Shown here: piece after piece, positions 34,216 through 44,372 of the stretch
Layout of the letters: every line of letters starts with the position of its first letter
Position numbering within the stretch: the stretch's first letter is position 1
Source of the DNA: Acidobacteriota bacterium
GTDB lineage: Bacteria; Acidobacteriota; Terriglobia; Acidiferrales; UBA7541
Length of the DNA: 64,000 nucleotides
Assembly (NCBI GenBank): GCA_013289955.1
Contig: JABCYZ010000001.1
Coordinates: forward strand, 1 to 64,000
Reading direction: 5' to 3'
The notes under the pieces: model-generated
Databases searched by the model: none
What the model was told of the DNA's origin: nothing
Seen by the model: the letters and a program-made list of their open reading frames with translations, nothing else
Made by a program: the position numbers and the translations under genes

Positions 34216-35694
34216 ATGTCCCGCGCCGCCGCAGTTCTTCTCCTTACGGCACTTGCAGTGCCTACGATGAGTGGGCAACAGCCCGCTGCTCCTGCAGACA
34301 CTGGACCAGACAATCCCTCGGAGCTCTACAAGCTCCAGCACAGTTGTTTCGATCTCAAAGGACTCATCGATTGCGGACAGGAACTCTTCACCGGCCAGCC
34401 TGTGCACATCGCTGTCGGCAGCATTGCGCCGCAGAATGGGTTCGGCGTGGGGCTGGCCTACGTCGGCCACAAAACAACGGAAAACTGGCGCATCACCTGG
34501 GATTCAGACGCGGTAGCTTCCGATAACGGTTCGTGGCGTGCGGGCGTTTATCTGAAGCTTGTGAACACCTACGAAAAGGCGCCAACGGTCGAGTTCGGCA
34601 CGAAGGGGCGTAACCTGAAGCCCAATCTGACGGCGCTGCCAGAGAGGCCGGTTATCAATGTGTATGCGCAGACGATCACGCTCAACAAACTGACTTACTT
34701 TGGTCTGGGCCCCGATTCCACCGAGGCTGGCCGCTCGTTTTACGGCATGCGACAGACGGTCGTCGGCGTAAGCGCGGTCAAGCCGTTTGCCGCTCGACTA
34801 AGCGCTGCACTCTTCGGCGAGGCGAACGGACGCTTCGTGGACATCTTCCCCAGTTCCGGCCAGCCGAGCCCCAGCATAAGCGCGCTCTACACGGAAGCTA
34901 CCGCGCCGGGACTTACGAACCAGGCCGGCACGCTGCAACTTGGCGAAGGCGTCCGTATGCGCCCGGTGCTCTTCGATGATTTTGTTCATCTGGATTACAA
35001 CCTTACCTACCAGCAGTATTTTGCCCCCGGAGACTCGACTTTTTCGTTTCAGCGCCTGACCGCGGATTTGTCGCACCAGTTTTCCATCTATAGGAAGACC
35101 ACTCGTTTTATCGTGCCGCGGGACACCAACGGGCCGGACGAGTGCTCACTGGATCAGGACTCTGAAAACGCAGAGTGCTCCGTGGACAAATTCGCCGAAC
35201 ATCACGAATGCCTGACCGCGCAAGGGGCAAGCAGCCCGGAGTGCAAGGAACTTAGCCGGGACCTTCAAGGCAGTTTTGGTGTGCGCGTGTATTCGGCGCT
35301 TTCCATGACTCCGGGCGGGGACATCGTGCCATTTTATTTCCAGCCCACACTCGGCGGCTCTGATATCAACGGCAATCAATCGTTGAGCAGCTATCAAGAT
35401 TTTCGCTTCCGTGCGCCGAATGTCCTTCTGATTCGCGAAAATTTCGAGCACTCCATCGGCAGTTTGCCGCTGGGATTCACCTTTATGGTCGACGAAGGAA
35501 AAGTAGCGCTCACCCGCGGCGGTCTCGGTTCGAGCCCCTGGATTCATAGCTTTTCCGCTGGTCTAACCCTTCGCGCCGGAGGCTTCCCGCAGGTATATCT
35601 GCTATTTTCCTGGGGCGGCCACGAGGGCACGCACACGATCGCTAACGTGAATAACAGTCTGTTGGGAGGCTCGGCGCGTCCTTCTTTGTTTTAG
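34216..35694 (+). CDS. Omp85-like outer-membrane beta-barrel protein
   Basis: ATG 34216 follows AAGGAGG by 6 nt and opens a signal peptide (SRAAAVLLLTALAVPTMSGQ). The 492-aa protein has alternating amphipathic strands. Its C-terminal region is like surface-antigen/Omp85 barrels: FYFQPTLGGSDINGNQSLSSYQDFRFR, then LGFTFMVDEGKVAL, with a final strand ending RPSLF and a terminal Phe. A Cys-rich segment near residues 309-345 (DECSLDQDSENAEC, HHECL, SPECKEL) lies in what should be an extracellular or periplasmic loop, with four Cys probably disulphide bonded. It is co-transcribed with the phosphoesterase, suggesting export of a product or surface display. Confidence 0.7.
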   Translation: MSRAAAVLLLTALAVPTMSGQQPAAPADTGPDNPSELYKLQHSCFDLKGLIDCGQELFTGQPVHIAVGSIAPQNGFGVGLAYVGHKTTENWRITWDSDAVASDNGSWRAGVYLKLVNTYEKAPTVEFGTKGRNLKPNLTALPERPVINVYAQTITLNKLTYFGLGPDSTEAGRSFYGMRQTVVGVSAVKPFAARLSAALFGEANGRFVDIFPSSGQPSPSISALYTEATAPGLTNQAGTLQLGEGVRMRPVLFDDFVHLDYNLTYQQYFAPGDSTFSFQRLTADLSHQFSIYRKTTRFIVPRDTNGPDECSLDQDSENAECSVDKFAEHHECLTAQGASSPECKELSRDLQGSFGVRVYSALSMTPGGDIVPFYFQPTLGGSDINGNQSLSSYQDFRFRAPNVLLIRENFEHSIGSLPLGFTFMVDEGKVALTRGGLGSSPWIHSFSAGLTLRAGGFPQVYLLFSWGGHEGTHTIANVNNSLLGGSARPSLF

Positions 35695-35754
35695 TCATGC
35701 GTGGAGTAGCGCGCCGTTTAGGTTCATGCCCCTATCCCCCGCAAGAGCACGTCG

Positions 35755-36954
35755 TCAGTTCGTTGTCGCAGATACATCGCGCGCTTCCTCTTCGGAGTAG
35801 CCTAGGGATTGCAGAATTTCGGCTGTGTGTTCGCCGAGCAGCGGCGGCGGGAGACGGTAACTCACCGGCGTCTCGGAAAATTTGATGGGATTGCCGATGC
35901 TGCGGGCCATACCCAGCGCGGGATGCTCGAGCTGCACAATCATGCAGCGCGCCAGCGTTTGCGGGTCGTTCACGGCTTCTTCTGCCGTGTTGATGGGCGC
36001 CGCGGGAACCTGCGCCGCGGCCAGTTGTTCAAGCCATGCGCTCGCGGGCCGGCCATTAAACATTTTTTGCAGCAGCGGAATCAGCTCAGTTCGATTTTCC
36101 GTTCGCAGCGCGTTTGTGCGGAAACGCTCGTCTCGCCCGATGCCGTTCTCTGTTCCCATGAGGCGAAGAAATTTCTTCCACAGCGCTTCCGTTCCTACGC
36201 CTAGAACAAAGCTTCGGCCGTCCGCGCCACGAAATACTTCGTACGGCACGATGCTCGGGTGAGCGTTGCCCCAGCGTTTCGGCAAAGCTTTCGTGTTCAA
36301 ATAGCTGCTGCCGACATTCGCGAGCCAGGTCAATTGCGAATCGAGCAGCGCCATATCCAGGAATTGTCCGCGTCCTGTTTTCTCGCGCGCGTAAAGCGCC
36401 GCCAAGATTCCCATCGCGGAATACATGCCGCAGGTCATGTCCGCAATCGCGATGGGATAACGCATCGGGCCGCCCTGGGGCTCGCCGGTGAAACTCATCA
36501 CACCGGACTCTGCTTGCGCGAGGATGTCGTAGCCCGGCCGGCCCGCTTTGGGTCCGGTGAAACCATATCCCGTTATGCTGCAATAGATAAGCCGGGGATG
36601 CCTCCGGCCGAGCGTCACCCAATCGATGCCGCGTTTCTCTAAGGAAGACAAGGACGGCTGATTGCAAATGAAAATGTCAGAAGCCGCGATCAGTTTCCGC
36701 AGCGCTTCCGCTCCGCGCGGATGATCGTAGTTTAATGACACCGATTTTTTGTTCCGGTTCGCGCCGAGAAAATATGTGGATTCGCCGCCCATAAACGGTG
36801 GACCCCAGCCGCGCGACTGGTCGCCCACCCCGGGCCGCTCGATTTTAATGACCTCGGCGCCAAGATCCCCCAGCAGCATTGCGCAGTAAGGGCCAGCCAG
36901 CGCCTCGCTCAATTCGACGACATGCACGCCATCCAAAATGTTTTTCGCAGACAC
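35755..36954 (-). CDS. CaiB/BaiF family (type III) CoA-transferase
   Basis: The 399-aa protein shows the family start LDGVHVVELSEALAGPYCAMLLGDLGAEVIKIERPG, the GYDILAQAESGVMSFTGEP block, and AIADMTCGMYSAMGILAALYARE, which bears the catalytic Asp. It transfers CoA between carboxylic acids; the substrates are unknown. The start is GTG 36954 with no ribosome site. TATAAT lies 8 nt upstream of it (36963-36968, minus strand), so the transcript could be leaderless or nearly so. It is convergent with the Omp85-like gene. Confidence 0.9.
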   Translation of the reverse strand: MSAKNILDGVHVVELSEALAGPYCAMLLGDLGAEVIKIERPGVGDQSRGWGPPFMGGESTYFLGANRNKKSVSLNYDHPRGAEALRKLIAASDIFICNQPSLSSLEKRGIDWVTLGRRHPRLIYCSITGYGFTGPKAGRPGYDILAQAESGVMSFTGEPQGGPMRYPIAIADMTCGMYSAMGILAALYAREKTGRGQFLDMALLDSQLTWLANVGSSYLNTKALPKRWGNAHPSIVPYEVFRGADGRSFVLGVGTEALWKKFLRLMGTENGIGRDERFRTNALRTENRTELIPLLQKMFNGRPASAWLEQLAAAQVPAAPINTAEEAVNDPQTLARCMIVQLEHPALGMARSIGNPIKFSETPVSYRLPPPLLGEHTAEILQSLGYSEEEARDVSATTN

Positions 36955-37417
36955 GGTGCGTGATTATAGCCGACATCCAGGCCATTCCTATTTTGGCATC
37001 GCCGATTTGTCCCGCAACGGCGCTACTCGTCGATTGTTTGCAACTTGATTCATCAAAAATTTGAATTCACCGCAAAAACCAATAATCTTCAAAGAATCTT
37101 CCACCGAAACCGCTAGCCAGCCTTACTTTTGTCTTGACACTTCTCGCAGCCGAACGCTAGCCTACGACCACTGGTGCGAATGGGGGGAGGTTCTGGAGAT
37201 TGTTAAAACTTGTTCACTTTCGCGGTTTTACGGGGAGATTGTTTCCGCAGTATAATGTTCGACCCTGCATCGGATTTCTCCTTCATCCAAGCGTTCTGGC
37301 CCTAAACCGTATTTGCAACCAATAGCTGGCGGAACTTTTTTGGGGCCCAAGCGAGATAACAAATTTTGGGCTGAGGCTGCGCAGTCGCAATCGTCGTTTT
37401 CGAAAGGGGTGTTACTT
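36955..37417. other. Intergenic promoter region of TonB receptor and CoA-transferase
   Basis: No gene is seen. A perfect TATAAT at 37251-37256 on the plus strand could serve the TonB receptor gene (leader about 155 nt), but its -35 partner is poor. TTGACA occurs near 37133 without a matching -10. Confidence 0.35.
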
Positions 37418-40400
37418 ATGAGGTTTCGCATACTTTTTCTGTTTCTGGTCTGTACGCTGGCCTTTTGCGTCTCGCCGGTTTTGTACGGACAAGCGACGGG
37501 CAGTTTCTCGGGAACTGTCGCGGACAAATCCGGCTCCGCTATTTCGGGCGCCACAGTCACGGCTACCTCGCAAGGCACAGGCGTTGCCCGTCAGGCTAAG
37601 ACGGATGAAGCCGGCCACTACCTCATCCCCTTGCTGCCGGCGTCGACCTACACGCTGCGCGTCGAATTTCAGGGTTTTCAGGTCGTCGAGAACAAGGACC
37701 TGCGCCTGCAGGTCGATGAAGCGCGCGAACTGAACTTTGCGCTCGCGCCGTCCACCGTTGCGTCGACAGTGGAAGTCAACGCATCCGCCGTCGCAGTGGA
37801 AACCACCAATCCTTCCCTCGGCCAGGTCATCACGGCGCAAGAGGTCGCGCAGCTTCCTCTGAACGGCCGCGACTTCGTCCAGCTTGCCACTCTCGCCCCC
37901 GGAGCTACCGCAGAGACGAACCCCGGTAGCTTTTTCAACTCCTCCTCCTCTGCGAGTGAAGTTGCCGCGCGCGGCTCCTTCTCGCTCTCAGTCGGCGGCT
38001 CGCGTCCTAACAGCACCGACTGGATTCTGGATGGCGTCGATAACAATGAATTGACGGCTGGAGGCATTGGGACTTTTTCATCGATTGACGACATTCAAGA
38101 ATTCAAGGTTTTGACCTACAACTACTCAGCCCAATACGGCACTCGCGCAGGGCCCACCGTGCTGGTCACAACAAAATCCGGCTCCAATGATTTCCACGGG
38201 TCTCTGTTCGAGTTTTTGCGCAATACTTCGCTCGATGCCAAGAGCTTCTTTGCCACCACGCCAGAAAAGTTCAATCTGAACCAATTCGGCGGTTCCATCG
38301 GCGGCCCGATTCGCAAAAACAAAACCTTCTTCTTTGTCGATGGTGAGCAAAAGGATCAACTTCGTGGCATCACGTTTACCGGTCTAGTCCCCAGCGCTGC
38401 GATGCACACGAGCGCAGCTCAGCCTTACGCGGATTTCAGCGCCGACCCCTTCGGCAATCCGGTGTTTAACACATTCCAGGCTACCCCTACGAGCCCTGTG
38501 GTCCAAGTGCCGGTGATCACCAACCCGTATTTGGCAGGTTCGACGTTAGACCCTTCCGCGCCGAACAACGCCTATTTCCAGTGCAACGCTGGCACTGGGC
38601 TGCCAACCAACGTCAATCCCAACGGGAGCCAGGTTGCTGGTGTTCCTTGCGCCAAAATACCTGCCGCATTGGTTAATCCCCTCGGTGCGGCCTTGGTTAA
38701 TTTGTATCCCATGCCAAACGCCAACAATGCCGCTCAGGGATTCAATTTCGTAAGCGAGCCGGTCCGCAGCCTCTATGAAACGAAGTTTGACATCCGTGTG
38801 GACCACAACCTGACTGCCAACGACACGCTCTTCGGCCGTTTCAGCTACGACGACGCTGTTTCCTACGTTCCAGGCGGATTCACCGGGGGATTTGCCGAGG
38901 CCAGCGCTTTCGGAAGCAACCAGGGTATGATCAACCACGCCCGCAACGTGGCCGTCAGCGAGACCCACGTCTTTTCACCTACTACGGTGAATCAGGCCAG
39001 CTTTGGTTACAACCGCATCTTCGACTACATCACTTCTCAGGGCACGGGCACTTGCAGTTCTGCCAACCTGGCTGGCATCGGCATTCCCGGCGCCAACCTC
39101 GGCTGCACCGGCACGCCCGGGAGCGAGACGTGTACCCCGGGAGCCTATAGCTGCGGCTTGGTTTCGGTGTTGTTCAACGGCGGCTTATGGTCCCTAGGCG
39201 ACCGCGGCTACACTCCCTTCCAGGGTGGAACCAATATCTTTACGTTCGCTGATTCCCTCGACTTGATCCGTGGCAAGCACGAATTCAAAGTCGGAATTGA
39301 CGTCCGCGCCAATCAGATGAACGTCGGCACCGAAGCCTTCCAGGATGGTTTCTGGATTCCCCTCGGCTCATTCTCCGGTAATCCCGAAGCCGATCTAACC
39401 TTGGGCTATACGAGCATCTCCGAACACGATCAGACTTTCAACGGCCCGGTCACCGGCCGCCGCTGGAAAATCATCCGCCCCTATGTTCAAGACGATTGGA
39501 GAATCACCAAGGATCTCACCCTCAATCTGGGCTTGGCATGGGATTTGAGCACGCCTATCACCGAGGCCGCTGGGCGGATGGCGGACTACATCCCACCGAC
39601 CATCGCCACAGGCGCGAATGCCGCCACGGGCCAGCTTCTCATCGCCAATCAGGGTGGCATAGGCGGGTCGGCTGGCATATACATGAATTGGCAGGCTCTT
39701 GAGCCGCGTATTGGCGCGGCCTGGAAGGTCCTCGGCAGCGACAAGACAGTGGTACGCGGCGGATTTTCTATCTATCACGATTCGGCGTGGAGCCAGGGCG
39801 CGCAGGGCCTTTGGCAGAACCCTCCCTTTTTCGCCGAGGGCGACATCTTCCAGTTCGGAGGGTGCCCAACTTCTACCCCATCCGGCAATACCCCGGCTTG
39901 CGGCCCGGGCGGCACGGTCTCCAGCATATCTAGCGGATTTCCCATTTTTAACACTCCGCCGACTGTGTCCACCTTTAGCGGGACATATTTCTACCAGCCG
40001 CGGGACTTCCGGCAGGGAGAGGTGGTGCAGTTCAACGCCAACGTCGAGCGGCAGGTGCCCGGGAACATCGTGGTAACCGCTGGCTACGCCGGTTCACGTG
40101 GCAACCACATCCTCGTCGCCGGTAACGCCATGGACACCAACGGTCCCGCGGCATGTGTTGCCGGAGGAACCTACACGATCGGTTGCGCCGCAGGCGGGGC
40201 TCCTTTCATATCGCCCTACACTCCACCAAACTTCAACGCTATTCTGGAATTCGGGGACCTTGGCAAAACCACTTATAACTCCTTGCAAGTGAAGGCCGAA
40301 ACCAAGAGTTCCCGTTACGGCGTTTATGCGCTGGTCGCCTACACGTATTCGCATACTTACGACAATGGGCTTAGTGACGGCCTCGGATCATTGCTGAGCG

Positions 40401-41047
40401 CGCCGTACTTCCCGCTGCCGGATTGGCAGAAACTGGATTGGGCTCCGTCTCAACTCGATCTTCACAACAACTTTACTGCCAGCGTCATCTATGATTTGCC
40501 GTTTGGCAGAGGCAAGAAATTCGGCTCCGATTGGAGCGACGTGACGAATTCGCTGTTGGGCGGCTGGCAGGTAACACTGATCGAAAAAATCACATCCGGC
40601 TTCGCCTTTCCGCTCATAGACAGCGCTAACGGGAATTTTAGCGGGCCTGGCGTTTCTGGCGTCGCCTTTAACACCGGCGGCAATGGCAACAACTTCAACC
40701 GCCCCGACCAGGTTGCTGGTTGCAATCCCTACGCAAACCAGACCAAGACCCAGTACATTAACCCAGCATGCTTTGTGCACGCCGCACCGGGTGAACTCGG
40801 CGATGCAAGTCGTGTTCCCGTCTACGGTCCGGATTTCGTCAATACCGATTTCTCCCTGATCAAACAGTTCAAGCTGCCTTGGGAAAATATGGGTCTGAAC
40901 TTCCGGGCGGAATTCTTCAACCTCTTCAACCACGCTCAGTTCGGTCAGCCGATCAGCGACATCAACGCGTCAAACGGTTTCGGCGCAGTCAACTCAACGG
41001 TAAACAACCCGCGGCTTGTACAGCTCGGTCTCAAGCTCACGTTCTAA
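37418..41047 (+). CDS. TonB-dependent receptor with carboxypeptidase-regulatory-like domain (Oar-like)
   Basis: ATG 37418 is 8 nt after AAGGGGTG and starts a signal peptide (RFRILFLFLVCTLAFCVSPVLYG). The 1209-aa protein has a CarboxypepD_reg/Cna-like beta sandwich at about 25-110 (GSFSGTVADKSGSAISGATVTAT). A plug domain follows (QEVAQLPLNGRDFVQLATLAPG, WILDGVDNNE), then a large barrel of about 950 residues ending LKLTF. The final Phe is the barrel-assembly signal. This is the expanded acidobacterial Oar-like family, thought to import large substrates such as polysaccharide fragments. A strong terminator follows, so it is monocistronic. Confidence 0.93.
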   Translation: MRFRILFLFLVCTLAFCVSPVLYGQATGSFSGTVADKSGSAISGATVTATSQGTGVARQAKTDEAGHYLIPLLPASTYTLRVEFQGFQVVENKDLRLQVDEARELNFALAPSTVASTVEVNASAVAVETTNPSLGQVITAQEVAQLPLNGRDFVQLATLAPGATAETNPGSFFNSSSSASEVAARGSFSLSVGGSRPNSTDWILDGVDNNELTAGGIGTFSSIDDIQEFKVLTYNYSAQYGTRAGPTVLVTTKSGSNDFHGSLFEFLRNTSLDAKSFFATTPEKFNLNQFGGSIGGPIRKNKTFFFVDGEQKDQLRGITFTGLVPSAAMHTSAAQPYADFSADPFGNPVFNTFQATPTSPVVQVPVITNPYLAGSTLDPSAPNNAYFQCNAGTGLPTNVNPNGSQVAGVPCAKIPAALVNPLGAALVNLYPMPNANNAAQGFNFVSEPVRSLYETKFDIRVDHNLTANDTLFGRFSYDDAVSYVPGGFTGGFAEASAFGSNQGMINHARNVAVSETHVFSPTTVNQASFGYNRIFDYITSQGTGTCSSANLAGIGIPGANLGCTGTPGSETCTPGAYSCGLVSVLFNGGLWSLGDRGYTPFQGGTNIFTFADSLDLIRGKHEFKVGIDVRANQMNVGTEAFQDGFWIPLGSFSGNPEADLTLGYTSISEHDQTFNGPVTGRRWKIIRPYVQDDWRITKDLTLNLGLAWDLSTPITEAAGRMADYIPPTIATGANAATGQLLIANQGGIGGSAGIYMNWQALEPRIGAAWKVLGSDKTVVRGGFSIYHDSAWSQGAQGLWQNPPFFAEGDIFQFGGCPTSTPSGNTPACGPGGTVSSISSGFPIFNTPPTVSTFSGTYFYQPRDFRQGEVVQFNANVERQVPGNIVVTAGYAGSRGNHILVAGNAMDTNGPAACVAGGTYTIGCAAGGAPFISPYTPPNFNAILEFGDLGKTTYNSLQVKAETKSSRYGVYALVAYTYSHTYDNGLSDGLGSLLSAPYFPLPDWQKLDWAPSQLDLHNNFTASVIYDLPFGRGKKFGSDWSDVTNSLLGGWQVTLIEKITSGFAFPLIDSANGNFSGPGVSGVAFNTGGNGNNFNRPDQVAGCNPYANQTKTQYINPACFVHAAPGELGDASRVPVYGPDFVNTDFSLIKQFKLPWENMGLNFRAEFFNLFNHAQFGQPISDINASNGFGAVNSTVNNPRLVQLGLKLTF

Positions 41048-41083
41048 ACCGCGCTGAAACCTCTGCGCTCCGTATTTCGATTC

Positions 41084-41121
41084 AACCGGCCCACCGCAAG
41101 CTTGGTGGGCCGGTTGTTTTT
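41084..41121 (+). terminator. Intrinsic terminator of the TonB receptor gene
   Basis: A perfect 12-bp stem (AACCGGCCCACC/GGTGGGCCGGTT) with an 8-nt loop, followed by GTTTTT, 37 nt after the stop. Confidence 0.92.
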
Positions 41122-41214
41122 GGAGGATAGGCTGGCTGGGCCCGAGGGCTTGGTCTATCATCCTCTGTCTGCTTCATCTACGCGTCGCACGCCATTCTGG
41201 AAAGGAACATCGTT

Positions 41215-42318
41215 ATGTCACGAATGCGCTCAATTGCGCTGCTTCTACTTTTCGCGGGGCTCGTCGCCCTGCCGCTGGATGCGCAGGGCAAGCGCAGAGT
41301 CGTCATCGATCAGGACGCCGCGGGTCCCGGCGGCACGGACATGCAGGCCATTCTAGCGCTCATCAATTCGCCGGAGACGGATGTTCTGGGCATCACTGTC
41401 GTAACCGGGGATGCCTGGCGTGACGAAGAGGTGCAGCACACCTTGCGCCTGCTTGAAATCATCGGCCGAACGGATATTCCGGTCCTCCCTGGCGCGGTAT
41501 TTCCCCTGGTCAGTTCCAAGGAATACATCGCCAAGTGGGAAACGTTCTACGGCAAGATCATTTATCAGGGCGCTTGGAATTTTCCCGGCCGCCACCCTGT
41601 CCACGGTCCCTACGAAATTCCTCCCATGCCTGAAGGCGCTCCGACGATCAAGGCTTCGACCGAAGACGCAGCCCATTTTATGGTCCGCATGGTCCATCAG
41701 TACCCGCATGAAGTCACCATTTATGCTGCCGGACCGATGACCGACCTTGCGCTCGCCATTGCTCTGGACCCCCAGTTCCCGGAACTTACGAAAGAGCTGA
41801 TCGTTATGGGCGGAAGCATGAATCCGCAGACCGACGATCCGGAATTCAACCTCAGCCCGCGGCGCGAATTTAATTTCTGGATGGATCCAGAAGCTTCTCA
41901 CGCTGTGCTCCACGCCCATTGGCCACATATTGTGCTCACCCCCGTGGACATTTCCGTCAAGACGCGCATGGAAAAGCGCCTGATCGAGCAGGTGGCCAAA
42001 AGCCCGACTCCTCTAGCGCAATACGTGGCGAAATACGCGGAGGCAAATTATCTATGGGATGAACTGGCCGCCGTCGCATGGCTCGACCCAAGCTTCATCA
42101 CCAAGTGGCAAAAGCTCTACGTCGATGTGGAAGTCGATCACGGCGCCTCTTACGGTGATACGCTGGCCTGGGCCCCCGGCCACGAGCCCGGGATGGGGGA
42201 GGTCCTCGTCGATGTCCAAAAGGATCTTGATAAGGAAAAGTTTTACAAGGAATACGTCGATCTGCTCACTCGGCCGACGCCCCAAGCCCGCCCCGGGCCG
42301 GCGAAAGAGAATAGATGA
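41215..42318 (+). CDS. Exported nucleoside hydrolase family protein (IunH-like)
   Basis: A signal peptide (MRSIALLLLFAGLVALPLDAQ) precedes a 345-residue nucleoside hydrolase fold. Family features are VVIDQDAAGPGGTD near the N-terminus, AGPMTDLALAIAL and IVMGGSM in the middle, and EFNFWMDPEASHAVL for the catalytic and calcium-binding part. The canonical DTDxGxDD calcium motif is altered: a Gly/Pro-rich insertion separates DxD from a single Asp. Activity on nucleosides is therefore uncertain, and it may use another glycoside. A ribosome-site-like AAAGGAA lies about 9 nt upstream. Confidence 0.85.
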   Translation: MSRMRSIALLLLFAGLVALPLDAQGKRRVVIDQDAAGPGGTDMQAILALINSPETDVLGITVVTGDAWRDEEVQHTLRLLEIIGRTDIPVLPGAVFPLVSSKEYIAKWETFYGKIIYQGAWNFPGRHPVHGPYEIPPMPEGAPTIKASTEDAAHFMVRMVHQYPHEVTIYAAGPMTDLALAIALDPQFPELTKELIVMGGSMNPQTDDPEFNLSPRREFNFWMDPEASHAVLHAHWPHIVLTPVDISVKTRMEKRLIEQVAKSPTPLAQYVAKYAEANYLWDELAAVAWLDPSFITKWQKLYVDVEVDHGASYGDTLAWAPGHEPGMGEVLVDVQKDLDKEKFYKEYVDLLTRPTPQARPGPAKENR

Positions 42319-42520
42319 GGACGGCTGGCGGAGGCACTCCTGTCTGTCTTTTTCCTATCCAGTTGCTGAGTACCTTCTGGTCGTGCTGAATCCGCACATG
42401 GCAACCAATCATTGCAACTTGCTTGATTGAGCGCGGCGTTTCCCCGACAATTAAAGGTCAGTCGTTGCCCATTTTCCCTACAGGTCTGCCGTGGCGGCGC
42501 CCAGCGGAGAAGCGAGAAAG

Positions 42521-44308
42521 ATGTCCACGCACGCGAATTCGGTTAAACGCTTTGTTGCCTATTTTTCCATGGAGATTGCGCTCGAGAACGCCATGCCGAG
42601 TTACAGCGGGGGCCTCGGCGTCCTCGCAGGAGACACCATCCGCGCGGCCGCGGACCTGCGCTTGCCCATGGTGGCCGTCTCGCTCCTTTACCGCAGAGGA
42701 TACTTCTCTCAGCATCTTTCCGAAGACGGCTCGCAGACGGAAGAGCCGGTTGTTTGGAAAGTCGAGGATTTCCTAAAAGAAGAGGCCGCTCGTGTGACTG
42801 TGCCTCTGGAAAATCGCCGCGTCGAACTGCGCTGCTGGCGCTTTGACGTTAAGGGCGTACGTGGTTTTGAAGTGCCGGTCTATTTTCTCGACGCTGACCT
42901 TCCCTCCAACGCGGAATGGGACCGCAATCTCACGGGCGGGCTCTATGGCGGCGATTCCTATTACCGCCTGTGCCAGGAGGTTTTGCTGGGAGTCGGTGGC
43001 GTGCGCATGCTTCGCGCCCTCGGATACGAGGATCTCACGCGCTACCACATGAACGAAGGCCACGCGGCGCTCCTCTCCTTGGAATTGCTCGGCGAGGAAG
43101 CTGTAAAGGCGGGGCGTACCGCCATCAATGGCGAGGACATTGAGAAAGTCCGTGCCAAGTGCATGTTCACCACCCATACGCCGGTGCCTGCCGGCCACGA
43201 TCGCTTTCCGATCGAATACCTCACGCGCGTCTTTCCGCAGCAAAGCAAGTTTTTCGATCTGAAGGATGCTGCCGTGGCCGAGCTTGTGAAGCGATCTTTG
43301 CAAACCGAGCAGAACTATCCGGATTTGCAGGAAGCAGCGGCCAAAGGCGCGCATCTGAATATGACCTACCTGGCGCTGAGTCTCAGCACCTATGTCAACG
43401 GTGTCGCGAAGCAGCATGGCGTCACTTCGCGCCAAATGTTTCCGGAAGTTCCGATCGAAGCGATCACCAACGGCGTTCACGCGGGTACGTGGACTTCACC
43501 TCCTTTCCAGCAGCTCTTTGACCGCCAGATCGCACAGTGGCGCGAGGACAATTACAGTCTTCGCAGCGCCCTTGGGCTTCCTCCGGAAGAAGTCTGGTCG
43601 GCACATCTCATTGCCAAACACGAACTCCTCGAAGCGGTGCGCGAAAAAACAGGGCTCAGTCTCGACGAAGAGGTGTTCACGATCGGTTTTGCGCGGCGCG
43701 CTACGGGCTACAAGCGCGCGGACTTGATTCTTTCCGATTTGGACCGCTTGCGCCAGATTGCCAAGAACGCCGGCCATTTCCAAATCATCTACGCCGGCAA
43801 AGCGCATCCCAACGACGGCGGCGGCAAGGATATTATCCGGCGCATTTTCCACGCGAAAAAAGCGTTGCGGAAAGCTGTACCTGTTGTTTTCCTCGACGAA
43901 TACAATCTCGATCTCGGCGGCAAGATTACTTCCGGCGTGGATCTCTGGCTTAACACGCCGCAATTTCCTCTCGAAGCCTCTGGCACGAGCGGCATGAAAT
44001 CCGCGCTCAACGGTGTTCCCAGCTTGAGCATTCTCGATGGCTGGTGGGTGGAAGGCCACATCGAGGGCGTGACCGGATGGTCGATTGGCGAGCCGCGGCG
44101 CTCGATCGACACCGCCGACATCGCCACCGACAACAGCAAGGAAGCCGAATCTCTTTACTGGAAACTGGAAAACATCATTCTGCCGATGTTTTACAAAGAG
44201 CCGAGGCTATACATCCAAATCATGCAGCACGCCATCGCCATCAACGGCTCCTTCTTCAACACGCAGCGCATGGTGCAGCAGTACATCACTGACGCCTACC
44301 TGCGATAG
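42521..44308 (+). CDS. glgP: Alpha-glucan phosphorylase (GT35, short form)
   Basis: The 595-aa enzyme, starting at ATG 42521 (a GTG at 42491 would add ten residues), has the phosphorylase N-terminal AYFSMEIALENAMPSYSGGLGVLAGD. Also visible are YHMNEGHAA, a NGVHAGTWTSPPF region and the PLP-binding Lys in EASGTSGMKSALNGVPSLSILDGWW. It lacks the long regulatory N-terminus of glycogen phosphorylase, as in the short bacterial and archaeal form. It releases glucose-1-phosphate from alpha-1,4-glucans using phosphate in the cytoplasm. No other glycogen genes are adjacent. Confidence 0.93.
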   Translation: MSTHANSVKRFVAYFSMEIALENAMPSYSGGLGVLAGDTIRAAADLRLPMVAVSLLYRRGYFSQHLSEDGSQTEEPVVWKVEDFLKEEAARVTVPLENRRVELRCWRFDVKGVRGFEVPVYFLDADLPSNAEWDRNLTGGLYGGDSYYRLCQEVLLGVGGVRMLRALGYEDLTRYHMNEGHAALLSLELLGEEAVKAGRTAINGEDIEKVRAKCMFTTHTPVPAGHDRFPIEYLTRVFPQQSKFFDLKDAAVAELVKRSLQTEQNYPDLQEAAAKGAHLNMTYLALSLSTYVNGVAKQHGVTSRQMFPEVPIEAITNGVHAGTWTSPPFQQLFDRQIAQWREDNYSLRSALGLPPEEVWSAHLIAKHELLEAVREKTGLSLDEEVFTIGFARRATGYKRADLILSDLDRLRQIAKNAGHFQIIYAGKAHPNDGGGKDIIRRIFHAKKALRKAVPVVFLDEYNLDLGGKITSGVDLWLNTPQFPLEASGTSGMKSALNGVPSLSILDGWWVEGHIEGVTGWSIGEPRRSIDTADIATDNSKEAESLYWKLENIILPMFYKEPRLYIQIMQHAIAINGSFFNTQRMVQQYITDAYLR

Positions 44309-44372
44309 CCGCCCTAAGATCCCGAAACAGCCAGATTCGCACAACGAATTTTATCGCGAGAACTTCCCTCAG

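Noticed and set aside
42375..42425. Sigma-54-like TGGCAA...TTGCA before glgP
   Set aside because: The GG-GC spacing is two nt too long for RpoN recognition.
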